This document shows positions 42,541 to 55,710 of a stretch of DNA of 64,000 bases, one piece after another; positions within the stretch are counted from its first letter, which is position 1; each line of letters begins with the position of its first letter. The DNA is from Scolanthus callimorphus (lineage: Eukaryota; Cnidaria; Anthozoa; Actiniaria; Edwardsiidae): NCBI GenBank assembly GCA_033964015.1, contig CM066912.1:9478015-9542014 (forward strand), given 5' to 3'. The translations under genes were made by a program, and so were the position numbers. The notes beneath the pieces were generated by a model that made no database searches, was not told where the DNA came from, and saw only the letters and a program-made list of their open reading frames with translations.

Positions 42541-44129
42541 CGATGCACTGCCCAAATATGGTCATTGGAACGCCAATAGCTGTCTTCTGTACATGACAGC
42601 TACCCTGCGATAACCGTCTCTGAGGAAAATATGATGTTTTGAGCTCGTAAATAATACACAAAAGTCATTTTTTCGAGGTTTTTTACGAATCCCCCCTCTT
42701 GGTCAAAAGTAAAAAAAACATGCCCCCCCACCCACCCCACCCCCACCCCGGAGACAATTTTTTCAATTTATATTTATATCAATTTTACATTTTCTCAAAA
42801 AATAAAGCACAAGGCTCGATGATAAAAAAATACAAAGCGTAAAAATGCAAATAAAAATCCTAGGTGGCTTTACTTTTTTGTGTCGGTAGTGACTTTCTAC
42901 CAAGTGATCTGGTGCGCTCCTCGATTGGAGCCTTACTACACTTATTACATGATTGACACGGTTTCCATTGTGTTTTTGAGGTCTCCAACTAACGTACATA
43001 CCTCGCAAGTAACTTAAAGCGGGAAGGGATTTGAAATTCTCTAGGGAAGAGAGGGGCTGATGAAAAGAATTGAATAGCTGTAAGTGGAACATCCCGGGTA
43101 TATACAGAGTTAAATACCTCATTAAATAAACATTAGGTATTTAACTCAGTTAAATACATGGACATTCTACTAACCGCTACCCAATCTAGTCACCCCCCTC
43201 TTTTCCTAGTGAATTCAAATCCATACACTTATCCCGAGAGAAAAACACCAATAATCTCAGTTTATGCATCTATATGACTATCTGTCTAATTGTTAAATAG
43301 AGCGGATTTCATATGACTGTAGTGAGACCAATCGCAACGTGATTACAGCAATTCTGAATAGTAAAACCTATAGGTGTAATTACAAAGTAATTGCGAATAA
43401 CTCACGAACAGTCATCTGAAATCTGCTCTATTTGCTCCTGCATGATTATCCTTTATGCGCGAATCTCGTTGAACGCCACAAAACACCCATATCCGAGAAA
43501 CGCCTTCACTTGAACCGACTTAAAGCGTTTGTCCATAAAGCGTTTGTCCAGCCTACTTGCTTGGTTTCCTGGCCCATAGAGTGTGTTCATGCAGGTAAAC
43601 CTGAAAATACAGATGAAATCGTTTACATATGTTATCTTAGAGAACAACCAACGAGCGCAAAATACCTGAAACTTGCCTTCAGTTACTCCAGCTTGAAGCA
43701 GTTCCGATCCATGTTGTTACTCAGCGTTATGCAAATTGACTAGTAGCAGTCAGTGCGTGGTACAAACGAAAATACCGTTTGAATGAGTCGCGCTTTTACA
43801 AAAAGCCACTCGATTGACTGGCCTGGCTGTTTTGTACGAAAACAATAGACATAATTCGTGTTCTGCTAACAAATGAATGGACTCAAGCTATACATTTTTT
43901 TGTTTGGACCTTTGTCAATCATGGTTGAATAAAACCTGTCATTCATTTTCTCTGGGGAACGTACTTCTATGAAAACAGCTAAATAACTAACAATAGTTCC
44001 TATCGGAATGCGCTACCCTTTTCAATTGAAAACTATACTCCTTGTCAAAACTTTGAAATTCAACGAGAAGAATGCATTTCATTTGTTCCTGTTTTCTGAA
44101 AACCTTGCCAATCCTGTAATAAGCCAGTT
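42541..44129. other. Non-coding stretch, no gene seen
   Basis: Includes a C/A-rich run at 42722-42750, duplicated ATTTAACTCAGTTAAATAC-type sequence near 43110-43155, and a segment (43371-43430) shared with 36768-36830. Open frames are short and without motifs. Confidence 0.5.
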
Positions 44130-44225
44130 AATTACCTCGATTCTCGGCAATAACCCAAATACATCCCGCGGGCCTACGGCCCTTGGGATGTATTTGGGTT
44201 ATTGCCTCGAATCTCGGTAATTAAC
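44130..44225. repeat. Near-perfect short hairpin
   Basis: AATAACCCAAATACATCCC (about 44149-44167) pairs with GGGATGTATTTGGGTTATT (about 44185-44203), with outer pairing of TAATTACCTCGATTCTCGG and its complement. The loop itself contains GGGCCTACGGCCC. It could be a tiny MITE or a structured RNA. Confidence 0.7.
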
Positions 44226-44669
44226 TCTTACATACGCTGAGTATCATTTATTTTGTATTTGATTGTTTGGTATGTTTTCCGTTGTGCGCGCGAAGCGCGC
44301 CGCAATTTTGACAATGAAGCTACAAGACTATTAATCTAAAGTCCAAAGGCGTTTTTGTCTGGCAGACGAAAGCCACTGAAGAGGACCTCGAGGAATTGTA
44401 GTAAAACAAGAAGCCCTTTATGACTTTTTAAGTTTAATTGCTCGAGCGAGCGCAGCGAGCGAGAGCAACTCTAATTTCGTACCAGTTTACAAGTTCGTAC
44501 CAGTTTACAAATGTACCGTACTCACGAGCTCTCCATTATCCCTCTTTGATTCTTTTCGTACCAGTTTGTACCGTACTCACGAGCTCGCCATTATCCCTCT
44601 TTGATTCTCGCGCATGCGCAGTACGATGATATGTGAGACGGAATAGATTTTGGGCGGGCTGGCGGCAAC

Positions 44670-44841
44670 ATGCCACAGGGTACCCGTTTGATTGCATGCA
44701 AAAGTAGCCTGTTACCAGGTCCTGTCGGCCACGCAGTTTGGTATACCATAATTTGGTTTCTCGACGAAGCGTGTTCTGCTGCTATTTCACAACACTCAAC
44801 AGAAGTGAAGCGACGTGTTTGTGGAAATTTCTGGGAATTCG
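44670..44841 (+). CDS. Possible isolated first exon
   Basis: ATG at 44670 opens 57 codons to a good donor GAATTCG|GTAAGT. The translated sequence has no motif I can name. No matching second exon was found. Listed only because start and donor are both good. Confidence 0.2.
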
Positions 44842-44849
44842 GTAAGTAT

Positions 44850-46650
44850 TAACGTTATGAATCACTTTAGTTCTATTCTTGAAAGCTATCACAGCTTTCA
44901 AAGCATGTTATTCACTGGTATGAGATCATTTTCACAGCAGACTTCTCGACGACTAATAAGACGATTTGCGAGTCCGACGGTGGCCATCGAACACAACACG
45001 TTTGGTTTTACCAAATCTCCCCATCCGTAACAACATACTCTGCAGTGGTCACAAGTTGAATTTTTCCTATGGTGAATTTTTCCTATGGAAAATGATAACA
45101 AGACTGGACATGTATAGTACACTGGTGCCCTGTGAGCAAGCAACAAATCAAGGGAATGACACTGTTTATTATCATGGCAGAGAGAGAGAGAAAAAAAACA
45201 GTCACAGGAGGCAAAGTTAACTGTTACCATTGCTTCCAATCAACATTTACAAATTTGATATGTACAAGAAGTTGTTGTACAATTATGGAACAAGGCGCCA
45301 CGTTGTTATATTATTATGAAAAATTGTGACAGAATTATTTGAATGAAGACAATCAACAGAGGATCTGGAAGCTTTTACAGAGTGTAAAAGACACCAAGCT
45401 TTAATTTGTAAGACACCAGTGTCTATTATTATGGGAATAATTATCTCAAGAACAGAAATGACTGACTTGGTCAAACAATATCTAAAAACTGGTTAAAGAG
45501 AGTATCTTATGCATTACAAGTTCAAAGAATATTTACTTGGAACAAACTGAATCAAGAAAATGGCCCCACAGCTAGAATATTCTACCAAAACAGGAAACGA
45601 AGCTACTGCAATGGAAAATCCTGCTTTAGAAATTATATTCACACGAACCTGATTCCAGAAACATACATATACATTGATATTTAACATGCAAGTGTCTACA
45701 CCCCTCCTATAGTTCGATAACTGCAGCAGAAGTCACAGGAGATGTTCACATGTTAATACAATCACTCTGCAGAAACGTTGCATCAACTGTTTATGTCCAA
45801 TTGTTACGAGTAAAATTCTATGATAAAAGAATACTTTGTTTAACAGACCCAAAGTTCAGTAGTAACAAGAGTGCTTTTTTCTGGACTGTTTGTGAGAACT
45901 CTAGAAACATTCCTGAAGCAGCTACAAATTGTTGATGTTATGGCATCCTTCACTGGCTTCAGATACTAATCAACAACCTGATTATGTATACAGTTGAATG
46001 ATTTATTAAATTCCATGGAATGTTCACAACATTCAGACCACTCAGTTTTTATACACTAGGATGGAAACAAAACACTTTCAAGAGAGAGTAGCTTTCCGCT
46101 CGAGCACTCACTATCTCAATAGATACTTCTAGTATAATTCTTTATGCGCGCCAAGCGCGCAGTTTTTTTTCAACATATCAGTTGAAAGAGGGTGAATACA
46201 CAAGAATAGTAGTGCAAGTGATATTTCTTCAGGAAGGAGGTTCAAACTCGGTGTTCAACAATTGAGCCTTCCTTCATTTACTATCAAACTGCACAACCTT
46301 ATCTAAATATATATAATACCTCAACAAAAATATGCATCCCCCCTTCATGTTATGAAAAAAACGTCGGGCTCTACATGAAGTCATTGGAGGCGAAAAGGGA
46401 GAAAGTGTTTGAAAAAAACTTGAAGACTTAAGGATTTTGAAGATGAGATCAAATCTGTGGATGACAAAATCGCCGATGCTAGAAAATGTCTGAAGGCCAA
46501 GACTGAAAAACTTCGAAGGTTAGAGTCGAAAGTTAGCATTTTGTTTTGCTTTAAAATATTATTCCGTGTGGTTATGTGAAATGTTTACAGTTTAATACAG
46601 GGTTTTGTAGGCCGCATTTACTTGGAACACAGTTTTTTTGGCAATACTAA
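44850..46650. other. Non-coding stretch, no gene seen
   Basis: AT-rich sequence, with short inverted repeats of GCGCGC type near 44285 and 46145. No convincing exon. Confidence 0.45.
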
Positions 46651-46689
46651 CACTTATCGTGTTGCTATAGGGGGAGATGGAGCACCTGG

Positions 46690-46960
46690 AAAAATCGGTC
46701 CTTCTTGTAACTATGTAAACAGTTCGTAAAATCCGATTTACACAGTATGTAAATTCATTTACAGACTATTTACATCGTATGTAAATGAAATTTCCTTTCA
46801 CATTGTGTGTGAATAGTTTGTAAATTTTAATTTACACACTGCTGTAAAATGTTCACCAACTACGCTATTTCTATGCACTGAAAGAGTCTGTAAATATAGA
46901 TATACACTCTATGTAGAAAACTTCATCTCACATAGCCATATTTACAGAGTTTATTGGTAC
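46690..46960. repeat. GTAAAT-rich degenerate repeats
   Basis: Many scattered TGTAAAT/ATTTACA words on both strands resemble the monomer words of the minisatellite at 47283. It looks like older, decayed sequence of the same kind. Confidence 0.5.
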
Positions 46961-47282
46961 CTCTGTTAAGCGGACATCTCCTATTCAGCGGACACTTTCC
47001 AAGGCAATTAACTGTACTTATCTTCATTCGGTAGACACCTCCATTAAGCGGCCAGTGGCCGCGACCGCCATTTCCCTTTTCGTACGTGTCGCGAGCTTAA
47101 CTTATTGCCTTTTGCGAACCTCCAATAACTGGCTACGTTTCACGGTCTCGCGGGTTTTGTGAGTGGAGTTGAAATAATTTTGGTTACATTAAATATGCAC
47201 ATTAGTTCGTTACTGTGTTATTTCAGAAATGAAGTTATGTTGCCAGTTACTTGATGGACACCCTTATAGTATCGACCATTTA

Positions 47283-48395
47283 AATAACATTGACGGTAAA
47301 ATCATATTCTGTAAATAGTCTGTAAAAGTGCAGAAAGGGGCCCACAATAGTCTTTGTAAATATTGTGTAAATATTCTGTAAACAGCCTGTAAATGATGTT
47401 TTAGGCGCTGTTATAAACTTTGTAAATAGTATGTAAAGGTACAGAAAGGGGGCCCTGAATACTATGTAAATAGTGTGTAAATAGCCTGTAAAAATCATAC
47501 CCCATAAATAGTCTGTAAAAGTGCAGAAAGGGGCCCACATAAGTCTTTGTAAATATTCTGTCAATAGTCTGTAAACAGCCTGTAAATGATGTTGTAGCTC
47601 CATTATAAACGTTGTAAATTTTATGTAAAAGTGCAGAAAGGGGGCCCTGAATACTGTGTAAATAGTCTGTAATTAGTCTGTCAAAATCATACTCCGTAAA
47701 TAGTCTGTAAAAGGGCAGAAAGGGGCCCACAATAGTCTTTGTAAATATTCTGTAAATAGTATGTAAACAGCCTGTAAATGATGTTTTAGCTCTGTTAGAA
47801 ACTTTGTAAATAGTATGTAAAAGTACAGAAAGGGGGCGCTGAACACTATGCAAATAGTGTGTCAAGAGTCTGCAATTAGTCTGTAAAAATCATACTCCGT
47901 AAATAGTCTGTAAAAGTGCAGAAAGGGGCCCACATACGTCTTTGTAAATATTCTGTCAATAGTCTGTAAACAGCCTGTAAATTATGTTGTAGCTCTGTTA
48001 TAAACTTTGTAAATAGTATGTAAAAGTACAGAAAGGGGGCCCTGAACACAATGCAAATAGTGTGTCAATAGTCTGTAATTAGTCTGTAAAAATCATTCTC
48101 CGTAAATAGTCTGTAAAAGTGCAGAAAGGGGCCCACATACGTCTTTGTAAATATTCTGTCAATAGTCTCTAAACAGCCTGTAAATTATGTTGTAGCTCCG
48201 TTATAAACTTTGTAAATAGTATGTAAAAGTACAGAAAGGGGGCCCTGAACACTATGCAAATAGTCTGTCAATAGTCTGTAATTAGTCTGTAAAAATCGTA
48301 CTCCGTAAATAGTCTGTAAAAGTGCAGAAAGGGGCCCACATAAGTCTTTGTAAATATTATGTCAATAGTTTTGTAAACAGCCTGTAAATTATGTT
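47283..48395. repeat. Minisatellite, ~205-bp units
   Basis: About five to six tandem units, each with CAGAAAGGGGCCCACA, later CTGTAAACAGCCTGTAAAT and then CAGAAAGGGGGCCCTGAA. Each unit is itself built from two related halves. Units differ by a few percent. Long minus-strand open frames across it are repeat artefacts. A single detached half-unit lies at 52350-52440. Confidence 0.9.
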
Positions 48396-49782
48396 TCATT
48401 CTCCTTCACCAGTTCATCCGAATGAAAAATATTTTCCCTTTCCTTCCCGCATGACTATTAATAAAAGACAACACAGTTATACGTTTTTTAAACGTTTGGC
48501 AGCTTGGTTCAGGTCTGAACAAGGCACCGTTACGCTGATTTATTGCAAATGATTACAAGTATCTAAATATATTGTTCCTGCTACTGAAAAGCCTGCGAGG
48601 TGCAGTTCTTTTACATACATGCTATTCGCTGGATCTGATTTACAACGGCCATTTTACTCTATTGTACAATCGAAGTTTCACTGCCTAACCCGGAAACTGT
48701 GTAAACCGAACATGTTTGTTTTTTGTCCAGTGTCCTAAAGTTTGAGGAGTGACTTGAAACATTCATCTTCTACTTGTTGATAGACTTTAAATACAATACA
48801 TTCGTAAATATATAGTCAGGATATACACAATGATTAGACGATGTCTGTGTCGACTAAATAACGACTTTTCATAGAGCCAACTAAGCACGAAACATTTTTA
48901 AATGGCTTTGAGAAAGTCTAATAGACATCTTGTCCTTCCCTGAATACATTAGTCTTGCTTTCTGGTACTTTTACTATTATGACCAGGAAAAGCGGTGATG
49001 TCGCACGCCCTTATTTTAAGGAGCTTCTCAGAACGAAAAAGCCCTGCAACGATAAAACACATTTAGTAATACGTAAATATTTCAGTGAAGCTTGATCCGT
49101 AGCATATATTCATATCTTGAATTAGGCAAAACATACTCCTTTACCCTATATAATTGGTTTTAATCTATATCTTTCTTCAACTTGTACTGAATTGCAACAG
49201 ATACTTGCAACCTACTCCGGGGATTGTGTGAAAGGTAGATGGCTAGCATTTCCACTAGAGTAGACTCGCATCTCTTGGAAGTCTAAGCGCACATTTCTCT
49301 TATTATAAGCACGCGTGGATGGTGCAGCGCTGAAATGGAATCTACAAAAAAAACGTGTTTAGCAAAATTGTAAAAACAAATTATAAGAACAGTGCAAAGT
49401 CTCAGATCATACCATTACATGCGAACAAGTATGCATCTTTTTTGAATGCACCTATCAGCTCCTTGGGCCTCGTTGCACTAAATCAGTAAAGCGATACATC
49501 ACTCGACATCGCTATTTGTCAATCGACTTCCAATAATTACATGTAAGTAATCTAAAAGAAAAAACAATGCGCCATGATATGGCTAGATTAATAACCTTGT
49601 ATAGTATAATGATATGATCACCCTGTGTCATTCACCATGTCATTCACGGCTGGGCGCCATCTTGGCCGCCAGGAATAAACTGTAGTGAGGTGAAAACTAT
49701 CTCTTTGTCATCTTTACACAATGCCGTGGTATAAAATTAAACAACAAATCCAAATACCAAATCTTCAGATTTCTTACATAAA
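48396..49782. other. Non-coding stretch, no gene seen
   Basis: AT-rich with no exon-like signal or clear repeat. Confidence 0.5.
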
Positions 49783-49789
49783 ATGCGGA

Positions 49790-50115
49790 ACTGCCATGCA
49801 TCCAAACACTCGTCATCAATTTCTATGCAGCGAATGTGTCACTCGACTTCGCTCCTACAATTTGCCAATCAGCTCTTAGCATCAATTTCCATGAAGCGAA
49901 TGTGTCACTCGACTTCGCTCCCACAATTTGCCAAATCAGCTCTTAGCATCAATTTCGATGCAGCGAATGTGTCACTCGACTTCGCTCCCACAATTTGCCA
50001 ATCAGCTCTTACTGTAGCATCAATTTCGATGCAGCGAATGTGTCACTCGACTTCGCTCCTACAGTTTGCCAATCGGCTCTTAGCATCAATTTCGATGCAG
50101 TGAATGTGTCCTCGA
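49790..50115. repeat. Tandem repeat, ~65-75-bp units
   Basis: About five units containing GCATCAATTTCGATGCAGCG and GTGTCACTCGACTTCGCTCC. The plus-strand open frame through it is a product of the repeat. Confidence 0.85.
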
Positions 50116-52346
50116 CTTCACTATTAAATCAATAGAATAGTCTAATAATTAAACTTATGTCATTATTCTACATGCAACGATATTTCCATTCCAATTACTA
50201 GAGCCAATGACAGACCTTGCATTTCTACCATGAATACAAGCTTCTCTTCCGACAAAATAACGACAGTCACGTGAATGAAAACTAGAATACTTAAACCATA
50301 ATAATGGCCAAAAACTGGCAGATGGCCATGCAGGAACAACTGTGATTGATACATGTTGCCTACTAACAAAATTCAAAATAGCCGTGGAAGGCTATCCTTT
50401 CTCCTCTCGTGCGTGAACAAACAGCAATTTATCACCTTTTTATTTTATCCCTGCTCGTTATTCAATGTGTGACCAGCTCATTGTGACAATATACCGATCC
50501 CTATTTTGACGATAGCTCCGCCCACTCATAGCAAACAATAGGAAGTTTTCCCTACGGAATTCAAAATGTCCGAGCAGCAAAGTTGAATATCGAAGATTTT
50601 TCAATAATTATTCAGGTTTTCAAGATCAAAATATAAAATCCAAATTGCATGCAACAACTTCTAACACCTCCCTGCAATCGGTGTTTTCTCCGCGCTCTAT
50701 GCCAAAGATAAAATTTGGCTTGTCCGACGTAGCAACAGTAACTAGGGGCATAACAATGAATGCGGGATCGGTGAATTGCAATAATTTCTGTAATTTTCCT
50801 GTTATTACGCTAGAAACTTACTTCGATTACACAATATTCATTAATGTGAAAAGGACATTCCAAATCTTTGCAGCAGCAATGGAGATTGACAAAAACTGGT
50901 CATTAGATTGGGCAATCGAACTACGACTGGACTAATAGATATTATAGATACCACGAAACGCAGCATAACAAGAGGTATAACATACCAATTATCCGAATAC
51001 ACAAAATCTGAAAACGTTGATGAACAAGAAGAGCGCGTTTCCTCATTGGGAAAAGTCCATGCAAAACCTAATGGTCTGTGGAAAGATATCTAGATGGTCA
51101 TATCCACTTTAGAAACCAAATACACAGCAAATTATGTTCCAGAATGGAGAAACTCAAAATATTTGATGTAATTTTCATACTTGAATTGAATTTGTACAAA
51201 CACCTGTTGATCAACCGATCGATAATAAGCCTATTTAATTCTTTCCCCATGGCCATGGTTGGATGGAGACAGACATCGATATTGTAAACACATTCACTTC
51301 AACTTCAAAAATTATATCACCAAGCAAAAGTTCCTGAACAGATTCAATTCAACTACAAAATATTTGTGCAAAAAGCGCACAAAATTATTGTTTTAGAAGT
51401 ATTAAAGAGATATGCTTTCTTATAGGCCGATCCTTGATGAGGTCATTGTTTACATTCACGAAATTTAAAATGCTGTATCTAGGCTCGTTCAAGCTTTTCA
51501 AAATTGTGTGAAATCATTGAGGCAAAAACGCTCACATGTTTACTCTAAATTGCACAAAGGACTAACAGTCAAAACTTCAGCAAAACACCATATTTCCACG
51601 CCGTTTAACATAAATCTCAACCTTTGGTTGTTGTTGTTCGCGTTCAGATCGCAGACCACCTACTTTTCCCGTAAAACCAGTCATACCATTATCATTAATA
51701 GCTCCCTCTACTCGGACGTTCTGATTCTGAACATTGCTTAATATGCTAATGAGCTCAAAATACCTATCCTGTATTTGGCAGAAATAATGAATTCTGGTGC
51801 TACTATATTTCCATAACGGTTGGTATGCTTTTAACTGACCTTGCACATTGCAAACAATTTTTTATTACATGACTCCCGCTCCTCATTATGTAAATAGTAC
51901 CGCCAGTTCTTGACTCATTATTGCTCATTATTACAATTCGTCATCTTCATTTTCCCGTTCCTGATTTATCTGATGTTGTAGTCATTATTTCTACACAAGC
52001 ATAACCCAGCAAAGTGGTGCTTGTTGGAATTCTTGCATTGCGCGTTGAGAAGCGTACGTCATTTGGTCTATAAAAATAGAAAATACAATTAAGAATGGAA
52101 AACAATAAAACATTTTAAACGGCCTAGCAATGGTTAACCATAATAACTGCAAGAAAAAAATAAAAAATAGCGTAAGCTGTAACGTGCCGTGTGAACCTGA
52201 AACCTGGATACTCTAGACTTCTTCCAAGCTCCTTATAAACCTGAAAACTTGTTAGTCTAAACTAACAAAGTTAGATGCCATTACATAACTTCATACATAC
52301 CAAACATGACTTTACGTCATGCTTCGAAAACAATGGAAAATACATT
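50116..52346. other. Non-coding stretch, no gene seen
   Basis: Only short open frames without motifs. Nothing else supported. Confidence 0.45.
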
Positions 52347-52440
52347 TGTAGCTCCGTTATAAACTTTGTAAATAGTATGTAAAAGTACAGAAAGGGGGCC
52401 CTGAGCACTATGTAAATGGTCTGTCAATAGTGTATACCTA
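52347..52440. repeat. Detached unit of the 47.3 kb minisatellite
   Basis: Matches the part of the unit running from TAGCTCCGTTATAAACTTTG through CAGAAAGGGGGCCCTGA, about 4 kb away from the array. Confidence 0.85.
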
Positions 52441-52663
52441 ATACTCTGAATAGACTGTGAAAGTGAAGGCCGAATGGTGTCTTGTCAAGTTCTCGGTAAT
52501 GGTTAAAATCTAAACATAAAATTTTCCCGAAATTCATTTTGGTAAATTCCTTAAAAGTATATCTAGAACATCTGATGACGTGTCAACTGTTTTCCGAGGC
52601 CCATTCTTTTGTATTGCCCGCCACTCATTTTCTGTAATTTACCTCACTTTATACACGCTTTAA

Positions 52664-54415
52664 GGTGACTCATTCGAAATTCAAAATGCACCCAACTGTA
52701 TCTAGAGCGCAAATCTGCGTCGTCAAACTAACGGCTATAACTTTTGTGTCTTTTCCTCTATTGTTATAATTATTTTTTTCAAATCCTACTTTAATGATGT
52801 ATAAATATGCTACTGGGAACCGATTTTCTTGAAAACATTTTTAGAAGTCACAATCTAAATTTTTGTGAGGCCCTAATTTCATATTCCGGTCGTACTAGAA
52901 AAAAAAAATTGCCGGTTTTTTTGGCTGAAATTCCAGGAATCGATTCCAGTTGTAGTGATCTCAAACCAAGCGAAGTTACAGAAAATTCGTCGGAACAGAA
53001 ACGCGGTAATAAAAATACCGTCAGTTATGATCAACTATTGCCAAATTAGAACGCTGATTCTGCTTGGCTTGAATTGAATTTTAATAGTGCTCCGAAAAGT
53101 CATTATTTTGGGCTCTTCCACCGGCACTATGTTGTATAGTAATGTATTAAACTTTACCGAAGGTCAGATTGTAAATACCATGAAATACTAAAATGTTCGA
53201 ACATTATCTACCGAGGAAAGAAATTGTGAAAGCGCAATGAATTTATTACAAGAATGTCGAGTTAAAATGTGTCGTTATTACGTATTATTTCTTGCTAAGA
53301 TGTATATAGACGAGAAACTCGTGGCATTGGTAATACTTAGTAAGCAAGTTTGAACATCATGCGTGCTTATTTGATATAGAAGAAAATTGTTACGGCGGTC
53401 GCCATCTGGTCATGCACGCAGATTTTAAGCTGTCTTATTTATGAATGGTAATGAAATCTCGCATTTTGCCAGGGGGAACATAGTAGGCCAACTCTAATCA
53501 TCGAACAAAGAAAACGTTTATCGTCGACTCTTTTTGTTCCATAGGGACTTATCAGACAATTGCTATTTTTGGAGCGTGACTGCTATTGATTAGATTTGGC
53601 CTAATGAGCTCCCCCTGGAAAAACTTCAGATTTATAAACTAGAGAGCTTCAAATCTGCGTGCAAAACCAGAGGGCGAATGTCGTAACTTTGTAATTTTTT
53701 CTATACCAAATAAGCAAATATAATGGTCAAACCTGGTTACTAAGTTTTACCAATGCCACAAACTTCTCGTCTATATAAATTTTAGCAAGAAATAATACCT
53801 AATAACGACACATTTTAACTCGACATTCTTGTAATAAATTCATTGCGCTTTCACAATTTCTTTCCTCGGTAGATAATGTTCGAACATTTTAGTATTTCAT
53901 GGTATTTGAAATCGGACCCTCGATAAAGTTTAATGCATTACTATACAACATAGTGCCGGCGGAAGAGCCCAAAATAATGACTTTTCGGAGCACTATTAAA
54001 ATTCAATTCAAGCCAACCAGAATCAGCGTTCTATTTTGGCCACAGTTGACCATAACTGACGGTATTTTTATTACCGCGTTTCTGTTCCGACGAATTTTCT
54101 GTAACTTCGCTTGATTTGAGATCACTACAACTGGAATCGATTCCTGGAATTTCAGCCAAAAAAGCCGGCAAATTTTTTTTCTAGTACGACCGGAATATGA
54201 AATTAGGGCCTCACAAAAATTTTGATTGTGACTTCTAAAAATGTTTTCAAGAAGATCGGTTCCCAGTAGCATATTTATACATCATTAAAGTAAGATTTGA
54301 AAAAAATAATTATAACAATAGAGGAAAAGACACAAAAGTTATAGCCGTTAGTTTGACGACGCAGATTTGCGCTCTAGACACAGTTGGGTGCATTTTGAAT
54401 TTCGAATGAGTCACC
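52664..54415. mobile_element. 1.75 kb fold-back DNA transposon with TTAA target duplication
   Basis: Begins GGTGACTCATTCGAAATTC and ends with the reverse complement. TTAA stands on each side (52660-52663 and 54416-54419). The arms remain complementary for several hundred bases, through CAAATCTGCGTCGTCAAACT and the ATACAACATAGTGCC segment, to a centre near 53520. Mirrored open frames at 52807-53049 and 54003-54272 are the two arms, not genes. The end resembles that of the element at 9014. Confidence 0.87.
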
Positions 54416-54419
54416 TTAA

Positions 54420-55419
54420 TCTAGACTTAAGTTTTATGTCAAATTTTCACTTTCGCGTAGCTTCTGATCTCGTGACCTAGCGCGATTTAATCGGCGATCA
54501 AATTTTCTGTGTCGTTAGAAAATGATGACACCTAAAAAAAGCCGTGTTAGGGAATTTTTTAATTGTATAATAAGCAACCTTATATTTTCGTAAATATGCA
54601 AAATATAAAAAAATCGCTCACACGGTTTTGCAGGTCATTTTCCCGTGAGTAAAGTCCGAAAAAGTGTGAAATGTGCCGTCTCGATCCGTTTCAAGTAATT
54701 ATTAGTTAGTCTTTAAGTTCTGGGCCGGTTAAAATACAAGAAAAATTTAAACTTCGCTAAAATGAACAACTTCATGAGATAGAACTATCCTTTAGCTTTT
54801 AAACAATGTATAGCGGATTATCATAGCGTAAATCCACGATTACGGAAAAGATGGCGCCGCGCGCGGCATTCTGGGAAAATATACCAAATTGAACTCAAGG
54901 TCAAGACAAAAAAGATGGCTGAAAGGTCACACGTGCCGTGCGAAACTACCGCAGAAAAATTCACTTTATTCGTTATTCGGGAATAGGGTTGGCAAAATAT
55001 GAAGGGAAACACGCTCTTAAGGGAATCCTTATTCAAAGGAGGGAATTTTGAACTGGATTTGGGATGGAAATATTGCCAAAACCATGTAAGTTGTGTCACC
55101 GTGTGCCTTCGAGGGAAGTCAAATTTTGACTTTCCAGTTGATTTAGATCTGCCAAAATTAGTTCATTCTACACTTTTCCGTTGCCGGTTCCACTAATTAT
55201 TCAATGTCAATGATTTAGGTACCTTATAGAAACCATTCCTCTAGTTAAATTTTGCAAAGCCGAAAGTATTCAGAGAAAAATACGGCAAACTTACTGTCTG
55301 ATAGCCAGCGTTCGACACTGGAAAAATCGGTCCTTCAGTAGTAGTAACTGGGGGTTTCCAGCACATTTTTGAAATTGTCAGGATTCCTGTGGTTTTATCA
55401 CGTGACTTTAGACCTGTCA
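54420..55419. other. Non-coding stretch, no gene seen
   Basis: No exon-like signal. CTGGAAAAATCGGTCCTTC near 55318 also occurs near 46688, hinting at a shared repeat. Confidence 0.45.
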
Positions 55420-55705
55420 ATCAAAATTGTGGGCGTGGCACCTGTCAATCAAATTTATTTAACCACGCCTGTCATGGGCGTGGCACCTGTCAATCAAATT
55501 TATTTAACCACGCCTGTCAATCAAATTTATTTAACCACGCCTGTCAATCAAATTTATTTAACCACACCTGTCAATCAAACTTTAAAATCCAAAATGGTGG
55601 ACAATCTTTAAAATCCAAAATGGTGGACAATCTTTAAAATCCAAAATGGAGGACAAACCTAAAACCTAAACCTAAACCTAAACCTAAACCTAAACCTAAA
55701 CCTAA
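55420..55705. repeat. Three adjoining tandem repeats, including a CCTAAA array
   Basis: First, units of CCTGTCAATCAAATTTATTT with ACCACG (55438-55575). Second, three copies of AAATCCAAAATGGTGGACAA (55584-55655). Third, about nine copies of CCTAAA (55657-55710). The last resembles telomere repeats but is a hexamer with one G/C base fewer than the animal CCCTAA. Confidence 0.9.
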
Positions 55706-55710
55706 ACCTA

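Noticed and set aside
47280..47865. Minus-strand proteins rich in YRLFTEY repeats
   Set aside because: Translation of the minisatellite; no start context or splice signals.
49783..50103. Plus-strand protein with repeated SISMQRMCHSTS
   Set aside because: Tandem-repeat artefact.
47283..50115. CRISPR-like arrays
   Set aside because: Units adjoin without unique spacers, and the genome is eukaryotic.
52807..53049. Protein shared by 52807-53049 and 54003-54272
   Set aside because: The two are the arms of one palindromic transposon read from opposite strands.
55655..55710. Telomeric repeat
   Set aside because: The unit is CCTAAA, not the animal CCCTAA, there are only about nine copies, and it adjoins other tandem repeats.
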